A stretch of DNA of 64,000 nucleotides from JAWKOK01 sp963698255 (GCA_963698255.1 CAVOQD010000010.1:62001-126000), one strand, 5' to 3'. Positions 9,463-19,226 are shown, counted from the stretch's first letter. Notes: generated by a model from the sequence alone, not told the origin. Numbers and translations are program-made.

Positions 9463-11211
9463 AAAAAATCCTATCTACCTCCGCTCGGTTCACATTCTCG
9501 GGCAGGATCGCCGGCACGATCATCGTCTGCTCATTGCGCACAGAGACCTGCCCTGGACGTCCGCCGGCGATGCGATTCACCGACCGCCGCCGCGTCACAA
9601 TCACCTCAGCGTTGCGCTCACCTCGCGCTTTGGAATAGTAGGCCGCCAGTTGAGCAGCAGCCTCCAGCGTGGCCTCGTCGACCTCGGCCCCGCGACGACG
9701 CACCACAACATGCGCGCCCGGCATGCCCCGAACATGCAGCCATAGATCGTCGCCGTGGGCCGTGTCAAAGGTGATCTTCTCGTTCTGCCGCGCATTCTTG
9801 CCCACAAGAATCTCGAAGTCTTGCTCACTGACAAAACGCAGCGGCTGTCCGGCCGGGGCCGATGCTTTCTTTTTGTGACGCTGCTGTTGTGGAGAGAGAA
9901 GGTTCATGGCGCGCAACTCCTCGCGCACGCCGACAATTTCCGGTTGGCTTTCAGCCATCATCAGGTCGTTCCGGAGCTGATCAAGATAGTCGCGGTCGCT
10001 CTCCAATTGGGCGCGCCGTTTGGGCGCAAACGCTGCCGCACGCTCAAACTTGCGGGCGCGCTGGAAGAGCCGCTCGGCCTGTTCGATCGGCGTCTGGCCG
10101 CTATCCAGATCGATCCGCATTATCTCATCATCGCCAAGATCGATCTCCAACACCTGTTGTCCCGGCTCGATCTGGCTGCTCATGGCCAGCAGCCATTCGG
10201 CCTGGGATGCGCAATTGATCGATCTCGCCGGGATCGCGTTGATCCTGGGCCAAGGCATCGATCCGCCGGTCGACGCGCTTGACGGCGCGCTGTAGCAGCA
10301 GGGAAATCTCTTTGCGTTGAGCAGCGTAGGCATCGGCGTCGCTCTGTTGCCGGGCGTCAAAATATTGCTCCACCGCAGCTGCTCATGGTCGGCGTCGGTT
10401 CAAAGATGCCGCGCACGTGGGCTGGATAGGCCGAAAAGCCGACCACCACGCCATCCTCACGCCAGACGCCCGGCTGCCAGTCGCCGAATTCGAGCGGGGC
10501 CCAGAGTTCCTGGAGCGCCTGCATGACGGCCAGCAAGTTGGCGTCAGACGCCGCGGCTCGAATATCGCCGCAGGCACGCCACGCCACCTCACGCGCCTGA
10601 CTCGGGCTGACGCCTGCGATCTCGCGCACGAGCGCCTTCCACAGCAGGTCACTCGTCTGGATGACACGAGTAAATTGCGTGTAGTAGTCTGAACTGCCGT
10701 CATCGGTCGGCGGTAGCTTTTCCTGGGGTGGCGGCGGCATGTAGGTGTGATTGGGCAGAACGGCACGCCCATCGCTTGCGTGGACGCGTCGGACGCACTC
10801 CAGGATTCGATCTTCAGGCCCCAGCAGAATCAGGTTGGCGCTGCGACCCATGGGTTCAACGACCAATGTTGTCGTTCCCTGCTCGGGGTGATCCAGCGAT
10901 ATTCGCAGCACCCGCTCCAGCGGATCGGGCTGCTCGACCGCGGCAACCAGGCTGCCGCGCACATACTTGCGCAGCAGGAGCAGCAACGGTGACTGCTGCT
11001 CCGCCCCCCTGCGCAGTTTGTAGCTGCTCAGAAAGATGCGGCTCTCCGTGGGCTGGGCCGAGATCAGCAGATATTGGCGTTGCCGGTTGGCGTAGACTTC
11101 CAGCCCAATGCTGAAATCATCGACCAGCACGACCTGCTGGACGCGCCCGCCGGCAATCGTCTGTTGCAGTTCATGGGTGATACAGGCCAAGGTCAGGGCG
11201 TCAAAATGCAT
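9461..11211 (-). CDS. rqcH: RqcH / Rqc2-type ribosome quality control protein (NFACT), two frameshifts
   Basis: Three frames (10357-11220, 10128-10373, 9461-10360) join near 10370 and 10220 to give about 580 residues. The N-terminal NFACT-N domain (MHFDALTLACITHELQ, GGRVQQVVLVD, RIFLSSYKLR) is followed by the coiled-coil region and the NFACT-R domain (GKNARQNEKITFDTAHGDDLWLHVRGMPGAHVV). In bacteria RqcH binds stalled 50S-peptidyl-tRNA complexes and recruits tRNA-Ala to add C-terminal alanine tails for degradation. I prefer the ATG at 11211, one base after the stop of the upstream nitroreductase, over the TTG at 11220. Both breaks are in the middle of conserved sequence and near G/C runs, and the joined protein is complete, so indel errors are the likely cause. 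Confidence 0.88.
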
Positions 11212-11212
11212 A

Positions 11213-12025
11213 TCAATCAACCACTCCGGGTGAAAGCCCCTGCTGCTCCCAGGCGCGCGCCATGATCGGCTCGCGGGCCGCCATGGTGCCGCCTGTGGCG
11301 AAGTAGCGCCCGATGCTCTCGTACCAGTCTCTTTTCACGCTCATGGCTTCGTAGGCGGATTCAAGCTCGCTTTCGCTGAACGCTGCATCGTAGCCGTTCT
11401 CGAAAAAGCAGAGATCGCGGGGAACACGCGGGCGCAACGCCGGCAGTTGTTCCGGGTCGATGACGCCGACACAGAGGCCGTAGAGCGGCAGCACGCCGGG
11501 CGGCAGGGCCAGTTCGCTCGCCACTTTGTCGACGTTGTTCTGGACAGCGCCGATGTAGCAGGTACCGTAGCCCAGCGATTCGGCAGCGACCATCATATTC
11601 TGGGCCACCATGGTGGCGTCGCTGGTTCCGTAGAGCAGTGCGATGCGCGCCTCCATGCCCCACTCACCGCCGCGATGTTCGATCAGCTTGCGCAGACGGT
11701 AGACGTCCAGGCAGAAGACAAAGAACTCGGCGGCATCGCGGATCTGCTGTTGGTCGCCGCAGAGTGTGGCCAGCCGGTCGCGCAGATCGACGTCGGTGAT
11801 GCGTACCACGCTGTACATGTGGCCCTGTGCGTCGGTGGGAGCACGTCGACCGGCCTCGACGATGAGGTCGAGATGGCCGTCGTCCAAGGGCTCCGGTTTG
11901 TAGAAGCGGATGGTGCGGTGTTGGGCGAAAACGTCCAATTCGGGCGGGAAATGGGGCATAGGGTGATTGGTCACGATCGGATTCCTGTTGAGCATTGGTC
12001 TGATGAAGACGGATGTGCCGGCCAT
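11213..12025 (-). CDS. Nitroreductase-family NAD(P)H:FMN oxidoreductase
   Basis: A flavin enzyme of the NfsA/FRP branch. The FMN-binding start HRTIRFYKPEPL (about residue 36), the APTDAQG segment and the GYGTCYIGAVQNN phosphate-binding loop near residue 150 are all visible, and the C-terminal helix around SVKRDWYESIGRYFATGG is typical of the NfsA subgroup. These enzymes use NADPH to reduce nitroaromatics, quinones or flavins in the cytoplasm. The frame opens at 12025 (270 residues), but ATGs at 11995 and 11959 are also possible; none has a clear Shine-Dalgarno site, and the conserved domain starts after the last one. Its stop lies one base before the ATG of rqcH, so the two are probably co-transcribed, although they have no known functional link. 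Confidence 0.85.
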   Translation of the reverse strand: MAGTSVFIRPMLNRNPIVTNHPMPHFPPELDVFAQHRTIRFYKPEPLDDGHLDLIVEAGRRAPTDAQGHMYSVVRITDVDLRDRLATLCGDQQQIRDAAEFFVFCLDVYRLRKLIEHRGGEWGMEARIALLYGTSDATMVAQNMMVAAESLGYGTCYIGAVQNNVDKVASELALPPGVLPLYGLCVGVIDPEQLPALRPRVPRDLCFFENGYDAAFSESELESAYEAMSVKRDWYESIGRYFATGGTMAAREPIMARAWEQQGLSPGVVD

Positions 12026-12113
12026 GGATGGCAGATGTGCAATTTGGTCGGATCCTGACCCTATCAGAAAGCAGATCGGTAGTCAAGACGGCAGTTCCCA
12101 GATCTCGTCAGGT

Positions 12114-12180
12114 CACGTGCGACGCACCGTCCAATCGAGACTGCTTGACATCGATTTGATTGGGCAGTGCGTCGCACGTG
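12114..12180. repeat. Imperfect inverted repeat upstream of tRNA-Leu
   Basis: Arms 12114-12136 and 12158-12180 (23 nt) are complementary except at two positions, outer word CACGTGCGACGCAC. The hairpin lies between the nitroreductase start and the tRNA promoter. The sequence differs from the CACGAA family. Confidence 0.7.
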
Positions 12181-12244
12181 GCTACCGAATCCCCTACATG
12201 CTATCGCGAAGAACGCAGTTATGTCGCATTGAATTTGAGAAGAG

Positions 12245-12273
12245 TTGACGCCGAACCGCTAACGGCATAGAAT
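12245..12273 (+). promoter_or_regulatory. SigA-type promoter of tRNA-Leu(TAA)
   Basis: TTGACG (12245-12250), a 17-nt spacer and TAGAAT (12268-12273). The predicted start is a few bases before the mature tRNA 5' end at 12291. Confidence 0.75.
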
Positions 12274-12290
12274 GAAGGAACAGGTTGCGT

Positions 12291-12374
<84 letters not shown>

Positions 12375-12614
12375 ACAAATGCGGATCATTCTCTGCATTT
12401 GTGCCGGCCTGGAACAAGGCTGGGTAGGAGCGCAAACGGATACCGACAGTGCGTTCTTGCCGGCTGCGAATGACAAAAAGACTTTCACCGACGGAGTTGT
12501 GACGGCACCCCCCAGATTTACTCCAAAGTTTTAACGCGTCAAGAAATCTGGGGCCGAAGTTTGTCATGGTCCGCTTCAGTTGTCGATTGACTCAAGTGAA
12601 GAGAGGTGAAAGGA

Positions 12615-13712
12615 ATGTCTGCAAGATCTAGCCGTCTGTCCAAACTGATCCAAATCATCAGCATTGCTGATAGCCGCCGGACGGTCGTTTTCGTCCCATG
12701 GTTGGCTGTCTTGCTGATTGTTGTCGGCTTGCTGACCCCAAGCGGTGCCCAGGCCAGCCAAGGCTACAACTACGATGACTATCATGTGGTCGGTCGCGGT
12801 GAGCGGCTGGCCGACATCGCCATTCAGCACGGGGTCGGGGTTGACGAGCTGATCGCCGTCAACAACATCATCGATGCCAATATCATCGTACCCGGCCAGC
12901 GCCTGATCCTGCCTGGTTCCAGCATCGCCAACCCTTACGGCGCTCGTGCCGAGAGCGCACTGCTGCCGGCGGGCGATGGCTACTACACGGTACAGCGTGG
13001 TGATTCTCTATCGGTCATCGCGTACACCTTCGACATGTCGCTAGAGGACATCATGCGCCTCAACGGCCTGGGCAATCCCCGACATGTCTGGGTCGGACAA
13101 CAACTGCGCGTGACGGCCAGAGCGGAGCCGGTCATCGCCGAAGCGGTTGCTGAGCCTCAGCCCGCCAATGCCATTCATGTTGTGCGACTAGGCGATTCGC
13201 TGTCCGAACTTGCCGAATATTACAATACGACGACCGAAGAACTATTGGTCGCCAATGGGCTGCCCAACGCCAATTTTGTCTTTATCGGCCAGCGCCTGCG
13301 AGTGCCTGTCTCCGACGGTGCACAGAAGACCGTCGCGGTTGCCGGGGCGCCAAAAGACGGGCCGCGCCGCATCGAAGTCGATCTCAGCGACCAGACGTTG
13401 AGCGCCTACCAGGGCGATCTGCGTGTGATGCATACCAGCGTAAGCACCGGTCGGGACAACACGCCGACGATTCTCGGCTCGTTCCAGATCGGCACGAAAT
13501 ACGAGTCGCAGCACATGTGGGGCGATGACTACGACCTGCCCAATGTCCCCTGGGTCATGTACTTTCAGGGCGGCTACGCCATCCACGGGGCCTACTGGCA
13601 CACGAACTTTGGTACGCCGGCCAGCCACGGCTGCGTGAACATGCGCCCTGAAGAGGCTGAGATCCTTTTCCAATGGGCAGCGCCGGGTACGCAAGTGATC
13701 GTCAACGAATAG
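12615..13712 (+). CDS. LysM and YkuD-domain L,D-transpeptidase
   Basis: A secreted or membrane-anchored cell-wall enzyme of 365 residues. A hydrophobic N-terminal segment (VFVPWLAVLLIVVGLL) is followed by three LysM peptidoglycan-binding repeats, starting near YHVVGRGERLADIA, YYTVQRGDSLSVIA and IHVVRLGDSLSELA. The C-terminal YkuD domain runs from RRIEVDLSDQTLSAYQ to the end and holds the catalytic motif HGAYWHTNFGTPASHGCVNM with the nucleophilic Cys. L,D-transpeptidases make 3-3 crosslinks or attach proteins to the wall. I prefer ATG 12615, 6 nt after GAGAGGTG, over GTG 12606. A second YkuD gene lies at 15612, beyond xylB. Confidence 0.93.
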   Translation: MSARSSRLSKLIQIISIADSRRTVVFVPWLAVLLIVVGLLTPSGAQASQGYNYDDYHVVGRGERLADIAIQHGVGVDELIAVNNIIDANIIVPGQRLILPGSSIANPYGARAESALLPAGDGYYTVQRGDSLSVIAYTFDMSLEDIMRLNGLGNPRHVWVGQQLRVTARAEPVIAEAVAEPQPANAIHVVRLGDSLSELAEYYNTTTEELLVANGLPNANFVFIGQRLRVPVSDGAQKTVAVAGAPKDGPRRIEVDLSDQTLSAYQGDLRVMHTSVSTGRDNTPTILGSFQIGTKYESQHMWGDDYDLPNVPWVMYFQGGYAIHGAYWHTNFGTPASHGCVNMRPEEAEILFQWAAPGTQVIVNE

Positions 13713-13718
13713 AAGATC

Positions 13719-13784
13719 AAACTGAGCGGCAAAGAAGAAGGGGGCCTCGAATTCGAGGCCCCCTTCTTCTTTGCCGCTCAGTTT
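13719..13784. terminator. Two-way terminator: a perfect 66-bp palindrome without loop
   Basis: Every base from 13719 to 13751 pairs with 13752 to 13784, a 33-bp perfect stem. The core is GGGGGCCTCGAA/TTCGAGGCCCCC followed by TTCTTCTTT on both strands, which makes a GC stem with a U-rich tail in either direction. It sits between the converging L,D-transpeptidase (stop 13712) and xylB (stop 13794). Confidence 0.9.
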
Positions 13785-13793
13785 CTTGGAGGA

Positions 13794-15291
13794 CTAGACC
13801 TCGGCCAGCGCATCGAAGCTCGACTTCAGCGCCGGATAGAGATTTCTGTAGATCTGATAGACCGGCTCGTATTGGGCCACGGCGTCGGCATTGGGCACGG
13901 TGCGTCCGGTGATCTCAATGACGCTGTCGCAGGCGGTCTCAACGTCGGGCCAGACGCCGGCGCCCACGCCGGCCAGCAGGGCCGCGCCGTAGGCCGCGCC
14001 CTCGGTGGTGTTGACGGTGACCAGCTCGCTGTTGAAGACGTCGGCCAGGATCTGGCGCCAGAGCGGACTGCGCGCGCCGCCGCCGGAGACGCGCACCTGG
14101 GTGATCTCCGACAGGCCGGCCCCCTTCATCAGCTCGAAGCTGTCGCGCAGGCCAAAGGCCACGCCTTCGATCACGGAGCGCGTCATGTGGGGCTGGGTGT
14201 GGCGCACTGTCAGGCCCACGAACGAACCGCGCGCCAGCGGGTCGGGATGGGGCGTGCGCTCGCCGGTCAGATAGGGCAGGAAGACCAGCCCCTCGCTGCC
14301 GATGGGCACGTCCGCGGCCGGGGCCAGCAGTTCGTCGTAGCCGACGCCGGGCGCCAGTGTGTCACGGTACCAGCGCAGGCTGCCCGCGGCGGAAAGCATG
14401 ACGCCCATGAGGTGCCAGCGTCCAGGGACAGAGTGGCAGAAGGCGTGCAGATGTCCGTCCGGCTCGATGAAGGGCTTGTCGGCGCTGGCAAAGACCACGC
14501 CCGATGTGCCCAACGTCAGGGCGACGATGCCCTCCTTGACCGCGCCGACGCCCACGGCCCCGGCGGCCTGATCGCCGCCGCCGGCCATGACGGGCATGCC
14601 GACGGGTAGACCGGTTGCGGCCGCCGCTTCTGCGCTGAGCGTGCCGGTGATCTGCGGCCCCTCGTGGGTCGGCGGCATCCAGGCCGGATCGATGTCCAGC
14701 TTCTCCAACATTTCGGCCGACCAATCGCGGCTCTCCAGATCGATGAGCAGCGTGCCGGCCGCGCCGGCCTTGTCGGTGGCGAAATCGCCGGTGAGTTTGT
14801 AGCGCACATAATCCTTGGGCAGCAGAATGTGCTCGACCTTGGCGTAGACGTCCGGCTCGTTTTCGCGCGACCCAGAGGATCTTGGGCGCTGTGAAGCCGG
14901 TCAAGGCGTCGTTGCCGGTGATCTCGATGAGCCGTTGGAGACCGACACGTTGGCGGATTTCATCACACTGCGCGCCCGTGCGCTGATCATTCCACAGGAT
15001 CGATGGGCGCAGCACGTTGCCGTCGCCATCCAGCAGCACCAGCCCATGCATCTGGCCGGACAACCCGAGCCCGCCGACTTCGGCCGGATCGACGCCGCTC
15101 TCGGCGAGCACGCCGCGAATGCTCTTGACCGTTCCATCCCACCAAAGCTGTGGATCTTGTTCGCTCCAGAGCGGTTGGGGCGTTTCGAACGGGTATTCGG
15201 CCGCGGATACGCTTACCACAGCCCCCTTTTCGTCCATGAGCAACGCTTTTGTCGCTGTTGTGGATGAGTCGATTCCAATGAAATAGGGCAT
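13794..15291 (-). CDS. xylB: Xylulokinase (FGGY kinase), one frameshift
   Basis: Frames starting at 15291 and ending at 13794 join near 14865 to give about 498 residues. The product phosphorylates D-xylulose to xylulose 5-phosphate. Visible motifs are the N-terminal phosphate loop MPYFIGIDSSTTATKALLMD, GLGLSGQMHGLV with the catalytic region, LRPSILWNDQR, the ATP-site motif LTLGTSGVVFA, and VRVSGGGARSPLWRQILADV near the C-terminus. The ATG at 15291 has GCGAGG about 6 nt upstream. It stands alone without xylose isomerase or transporter genes. The substrate assignment rests on family resemblance to XylB; another pentulose is possible. Confidence 0.85.
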
Positions 15292-15611
15292 AATCAACCT
15301 CGCTTTGTTTTCGATTGTGCGATATTGTTTGATTTTTTGTGATCTAAGTCGATAGACGTAAGCAAGCACACAGAACTTGATAGAATCTGTGGAACTATAT
15401 ACACTATGCGCATCAATGGCGGCAAGGGTCGATTGCAGCGCAACCCTGCCCCATTACCCGTCAATAAGAAACTCGATGGCGACTGTCATTCCATGATATC
15501 GTGCTTTGGCAACGGTACCATGGCTCAGTTCATGCGACATGTCGCCTCAATCTCAACAGTTACTGTACCACAATTGTGTACAGCCAGTCTTCTGAAAGAA
15601 GGGCCGCGGAT
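15292..15611. other. Divergent promoter region between xylB and the second L,D-transpeptidase gene
   Basis: The gap holds the promoters of two diverging genes. The xylB-proximal half is AT-rich (15300-15400), while the rest has a longer frame beginning near 15406 without ribosome site or domain, which I take as noise. No clear operator was found. Confidence 0.45.
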
Positions 15612-16445
15612 ATGTCGATCTCACCCAAGCCTATCCGTTCGACCATTGCCGTTTCACCGACCCCAACGGCTACACTCAGATCGTCCCGAGATCTTCTTGT
15701 AGCAGGCGTTGTCGCCTTGGCGTTGATGCTGGCGATGCCGTCTGTGAGCCAGGCAAACGATCCTGCTCAGACCGGACCGATGGCTTCGGTTTCTGCCGGC
15801 CCCAGTGTTGCGACGACCAGTGTCGCCACGACCGGCGTCGCCGATCACGTGCCGGAGGCGGTGACCATTCCCTTCTATCGACCGCCTGCCATGCCGCCTT
15901 TGCCGTTCAGCCGGCCCATGGTGGGCCCGCTGATCAAGCGCCCGGTAGTTGATGATATCAACACGCGTACGACGGCTTTCATCCCAGCCTCCGACAAATT
16001 TATGCCCGATTTTGAGATGCCGGACGAAGAAAAATGGATCCGGGTCGACCTGAGCGACCAGATGCTCGTCGCCTATGAATCCGGCGTGCCTGTACGAGCG
16101 TTCACTATCTCGTCAGGGCTGCCACGCACGCCCACCGTGACCGGTGAATTCCGCATTCGGGTCAAAGTGCGTTCGCAGACCATGAGCGGCGGTGACCCGG
16201 CATTGGGCAACGACTACTCGCTGCCCAACGTCGAATGGGTGCAATATTTCTACGAAGACTATGGTTTCCACGGCACCTACTGGCACAACAACTTCGGCAA
16301 CCCCATGAGCCACGGCTGCGTCAACATGACCAACGCCGATGCCCGTTGGCTCTTCGACTGGGCCGGCCCGGCATGGAACGGTGAACGGGTCTGGCAACGG
16401 CCTACGGACGAGAATCCCGGCACACTGGTCATCGTCCATGAATAG
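15612..16445 (+). CDS. YkuD-domain L,D-transpeptidase without LysM
   Basis: A 277-residue paralogue of the enzyme at 12615. The order is an N-terminal signal/anchor helix (LLVAGVVALALMLAMPSVSQA, likely cleaved after SQA), a Pro/Ser/Thr-rich linker of about 100 residues instead of LysM repeats, and a YkuD domain from WIRVDLSDQMLVAYESG. The active-site stretch GFHGTYWHNNFGNPMSHGCVNM carries the catalytic His and Cys. It should crosslink peptidoglycan or attach proteins outside the membrane. The ATG at 15612 is preferred over a frame opening at 15501 because the signal peptide starts there; AGAAGG is about 12 nt upstream. It diverges from xylB. Confidence 0.9.
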   Translation: MSISPKPIRSTIAVSPTPTATLRSSRDLLVAGVVALALMLAMPSVSQANDPAQTGPMASVSAGPSVATTSVATTGVADHVPEAVTIPFYRPPAMPPLPFSRPMVGPLIKRPVVDDINTRTTAFIPASDKFMPDFEMPDEEKWIRVDLSDQMLVAYESGVPVRAFTISSGLPRTPTVTGEFRIRVKVRSQTMSGGDPALGNDYSLPNVEWVQYFYEDYGFHGTYWHNNFGNPMSHGCVNMTNADARWLFDWAGPAWNGERVWQRPTDENPGTLVIVHE

Positions 16446-16455
16446 GTGCAATGCT

Positions 16456-16974
16456 TTAACTCACTGCCAGCACCAACCCCTGTGTGACAGCCTGTAGCTC
16501 CTTCACCCCTATCTCCATCATCGTGCGATCATCCCCACCGCCGCCGTAGAGTGGTTTGCCTGTGCGTTCGGCCGTGGCCAGCACGGCCGCATCCAGAATC
16601 ACGGGCAGCTTGGTGCGATGGCCGATGGGCGGGACGCCGCCGGCCGGATAGCCCAACAGTTCGATCACTGTCTCGGCCGAGGCCAGCTTCACCCGCTTCT
16701 TGCCCACGCCGTACAAATCGGCCAGCGGTCGCTTGTCGACGCGGCTCTCGCCGTTGCTGATGACGACGACCGGCTGAACGAAACGCTCCGGCTCGCCCGG
16801 CTGTTCGATGAGAAAGAGCAGCGTCTTGATGATCTGCTCCGGCTCCACGCCCAGAGCTTGCGCCGCGGCCGGTACTGTGGGCGTGGCGCCGATGTCGCCG
16901 ATCAGGCGTGCCTGAATACCGAGTTCGTCGATGGATTTCTGCAGATCGGCGGGTGTCTGAATTGGGGTCGTCAT
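16456..16974 (-). CDS. YbaK/ProX-type aminoacyl-tRNA deacylase
   Basis: The 172-residue product has the YbaK/EbsC editing fold: IIKTLLFLIEQPG with the key Lys near residue 60, VVISNGESRVDKRPLADL in the middle, and GGVPPIGH before the C-terminal LYGGGGDDRTMMEIGVKEL. Members hydrolyse wrongly charged aminoacyl-tRNAs, classically Cys-tRNA(Pro), in trans to the synthetase. Which amino acid this one clears is unknown. The ATG at 16974 begins just before the domain; a second ATG at 17013 would add 13 residues and neither has a good ribosome site. The gene diverges from the HAD phosphatase at 17065. Confidence 0.85.
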   Translation of the reverse strand: MTTPIQTPADLQKSIDELGIQARLIGDIGATPTVPAAAQALGVEPEQIIKTLLFLIEQPGEPERFVQPVVVISNGESRVDKRPLADLYGVGKKRVKLASAETVIELLGYPAGGVPPIGHRTKLPVILDAAVLATAERTGKPLYGGGGDDRTMMEIGVKELQAVTQGLVLAVS

Positions 16975-17027
16975 GGCGGCGCTTTTCTGTTTCCTGATAC
17001 TGTGTAGACTCATCTATGGTACCACAT

Positions 17028-17055
17028 TTGTCGCTCATTTCACCTGTGCTATGAT
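17028..17055 (+). promoter_or_regulatory. Promoter giving a leaderless transcript for the HAD gene
   Basis: TTGTCG (17028-17033), 16-nt spacer ending in TGTGC, and TATGAT (17050-17055). The ATG at 17065 would lie only a few bases after the start of transcription, and no Shine-Dalgarno site is present. Confidence 0.55.
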
Positions 17056-17064
17056 GACGAAACT

Positions 17065-17835
17065 ATGATCACCGCCATCACCTTTGACTTCTGGGATACC
17101 ATCGCCATCGATGACTCTGACGAGCCCAAGCGCGCAGCATTGGGTTTGCCCGGAAAGGCTGAATCGCGCATTCAGCTCTTTTCGGAGCATGTGATACGCA
17201 ATCATCCACAGATCACGCCTGAGCAGGCGAGGAAGGCCTACCGGTGCGCCAACGAGCGCTTCAACGACGATTGGCACAACGATCATCGCACGCCCAGCGT
17301 GACCACGCGGCTCTACTACGCCTATGAATACCTGGGCCTGGAGCCGGAGCCGGGCCATTACGCCAAGATCGTGCGCGAGGTCGACGAACTGGTGCGCGAG
17401 ATCGAGGCCATGGAGATCCGCATCGCCCCCGATTTTGCGCCCGGCATTCACCAAGTGATTCCCCAACTTGCGAGCGACTATACGCTTGGCATCATCTCGG
17501 ACACCATCCACACCCATGGCCGCGGCCTGCGCCATCTGCTCCAACAGCAAGGGCTGTTGCAATACTTCAGCTACTTCATCTTCTCGGACGAGATCCGCGC
17601 GTCGAAGCCGTCGACCGAGGTCTTCCGCCAGGCAATCCTGGGCCTGGATATGTTTCCCCACGAGATCGTGCACATCGGCGACCGGGAGAGCAACGACGTA
17701 GACGGTCCACTGGCCATGGGCATGCGCTCGATCCTCTTCACCGGCATCATCGATCGCGGCAGCGATAAGACACGCGCCAATGGCATCTGCCGCGACTATG
17801 CCCAGTTGCCCGCCCTGATCAGGCGCCTGAGATGA
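17065..17835 (+). CDS. HAD-superfamily hydrolase
   Basis: The four HAD motifs are visible in 256 residues: DFWDT (motif I, nucleophile Asp8 and acid/base near it), IISDT (motif II) near residue 145, the Lys of ASKPSTEVF (motif III) and HIGDRESNDVDG (motif IV). The helical cap lies between motifs I and II, so this is a C1-cap phosphatase. Substrate is unknown. The stop overlaps the start of the GCS2-type ligase gene by 4 bases (ATGA, 17832-17835), which means translational coupling. A role linked to the thiol-forming ligase is possible but not shown. The transcript looks leaderless. Confidence 0.85.
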   Translation: MITAITFDFWDTIAIDDSDEPKRAALGLPGKAESRIQLFSEHVIRNHPQITPEQARKAYRCANERFNDDWHNDHRTPSVTTRLYYAYEYLGLEPEPGHYAKIVREVDELVREIEAMEIRIAPDFAPGIHQVIPQLASDYTLGIISDTIHTHGRGLRHLLQQQGLLQYFSYFIFSDEIRASKPSTEVFRQAILGLDMFPHEIVHIGDRESNDVDGPLAMGMRSILFTGIIDRGSDKTRANGICRDYAQLPALIRRLR

Positions 17836-19187
17836 CGGTACAGCCACTTCAACCTGTTTACACTTCATTGGCCGAGCAGTTCAGCCAGGGATTTCCCCTC
17901 TCGCTCGATGCGCACCGCGCACGGTCGGGCGTGAGGCCGAATATCCGGTCGTGACGCCTCAGGGCGAGGCCGCGGATGTACGTCGCCTGTGGGAGACGTT
18001 GATGGCCGACGGCGATCTGCGGCCCAAGTACGAGCCTGGGCGGCCCGGCCATCGTGATTTCATCGTCACATTGCAGGGCGATGACTATACCTTTGCGCTG
18101 GAGGTCGGTCTGGGCACGGTGGAGCTGAACACGCGGCCGTGCGCCGATCTGTGTGAGGCCAAGCTCATCCTGGAGACGGCCGTGCGCCGTCTGGTGTTGG
18201 CAGCCAATCGTTTCGGCTGGCGGGTGCTGGCCTATGGGATTCAACCGGTCTCGCCGGCCACGCTGCGCATCATGGCCCCAAAGGAGCGCTATCTCAGCCT
18301 CTATCGAGCCATGGGCGCCCAGTGGCTCTGGTACACGGTCACGGCCAGCGATCAGGTCCAGGTTTCCTTGACCAGGGACGAGATGATCGCCGATGCTCAA
18401 CTTCGGCAACCTGATGACGCCGGTGATCATTGCGCTCTGCGCCAACTCGCCGGTCTACAACGGACGCATGAGTCCGTACTGCAGCGCGCGCGAAGGCCAG
18501 ATGGCCTCGATCTACGCGCAGGAGCATCGCCACGGCATGTTGGCCAGGCCGGTCACCGACATGGCCGACTACGTCGAGATGATGTCACAGACCACCTATC
18601 TGATCCGGCGCGATGACGGCAAGATCATCCCCAGTTCGCAGACCTTTGTCGAATACTTGCAGGAAAACGGCGCTGACTTAGAGGCGTTTCTCTTTCACGA
18701 TCACTACATGTGGAACAGCGCCCGCCTGCGTCCTGCCTACGGCACCATCGAGATCCGGCCGGCCTGCCAGCAGCCCTGGCGAGAGCACATGGCCGCCTGT
18801 GCGCTGGGCCTCGGCCTGGTCGAGGCCGCCGAAGATATCACGGCCTATGTGGACGAGTGTTTTGGCCAGGAAGCCTGGTCGATCTTGGCTGACTATCACG
18901 GACTCGCCATCCGCCACGGGTTGCGCGCACCGCAACCGGCCCCCGATTTTCTGGGGCGAATTGTCGAGATGGTCGACGTGGCCTTGCGTGAGCGAGGGTT
19001 CGGCGAAGAACGTTTCCTGGAGCCGCTCTTCAAACGGCTGGAGCGGCGCATGAATCCGGCGCAACGCATGCGTGCCATTTTTCGTACAGATGGTCTCAGA
19101 TGGCCTGCTCAACCACGCGTCGATTCGACCTGGTGCGACGACGCCGGCGTCATCGATTTAGGTGGCTGTCAGATAGGACACGGATGA
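17832..19187 (+). CDS. GCS2-family glutamate-cysteine ligase-like enzyme, two or three frameshifts
   Basis: The ATG at 17832 overlaps the HAD stop. The frame changes near 17920 and again near 18390. Joined, the product has the GCS2 (PF04107) pattern: TVGREAEYPVV near the N-terminus, ALEVGLGTVELNTRP, a central NFGNLMTPVIIALCANSPVYNG block, YCSAREGQM, and YGTIEIRPACQQPW. GCS2 enzymes join glutamate to the amino group of cysteine or another amine using ATP, the first step to gamma-Glu-Cys thiols; YbdK-like members have other substrates. The last 35 residues look unnatural in this frame; a third shift near 19085 would give SDGLLNHASIRPG and a stop at 19159-19161, which I find more likely. The given end may therefore be about 26 bases too far. 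Confidence 0.78.
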
Positions 19188-19226
19188 CGCTGATTCAGCG
19201 GATTTACACGGATTTTTCCGCCGAGA

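Noticed and set aside
15406..15702. Plus-strand open frame of 98 codons upstream of the second L,D-transpeptidase
   Set aside because: It overlaps the signal peptide region of the real gene in another frame and has no support.
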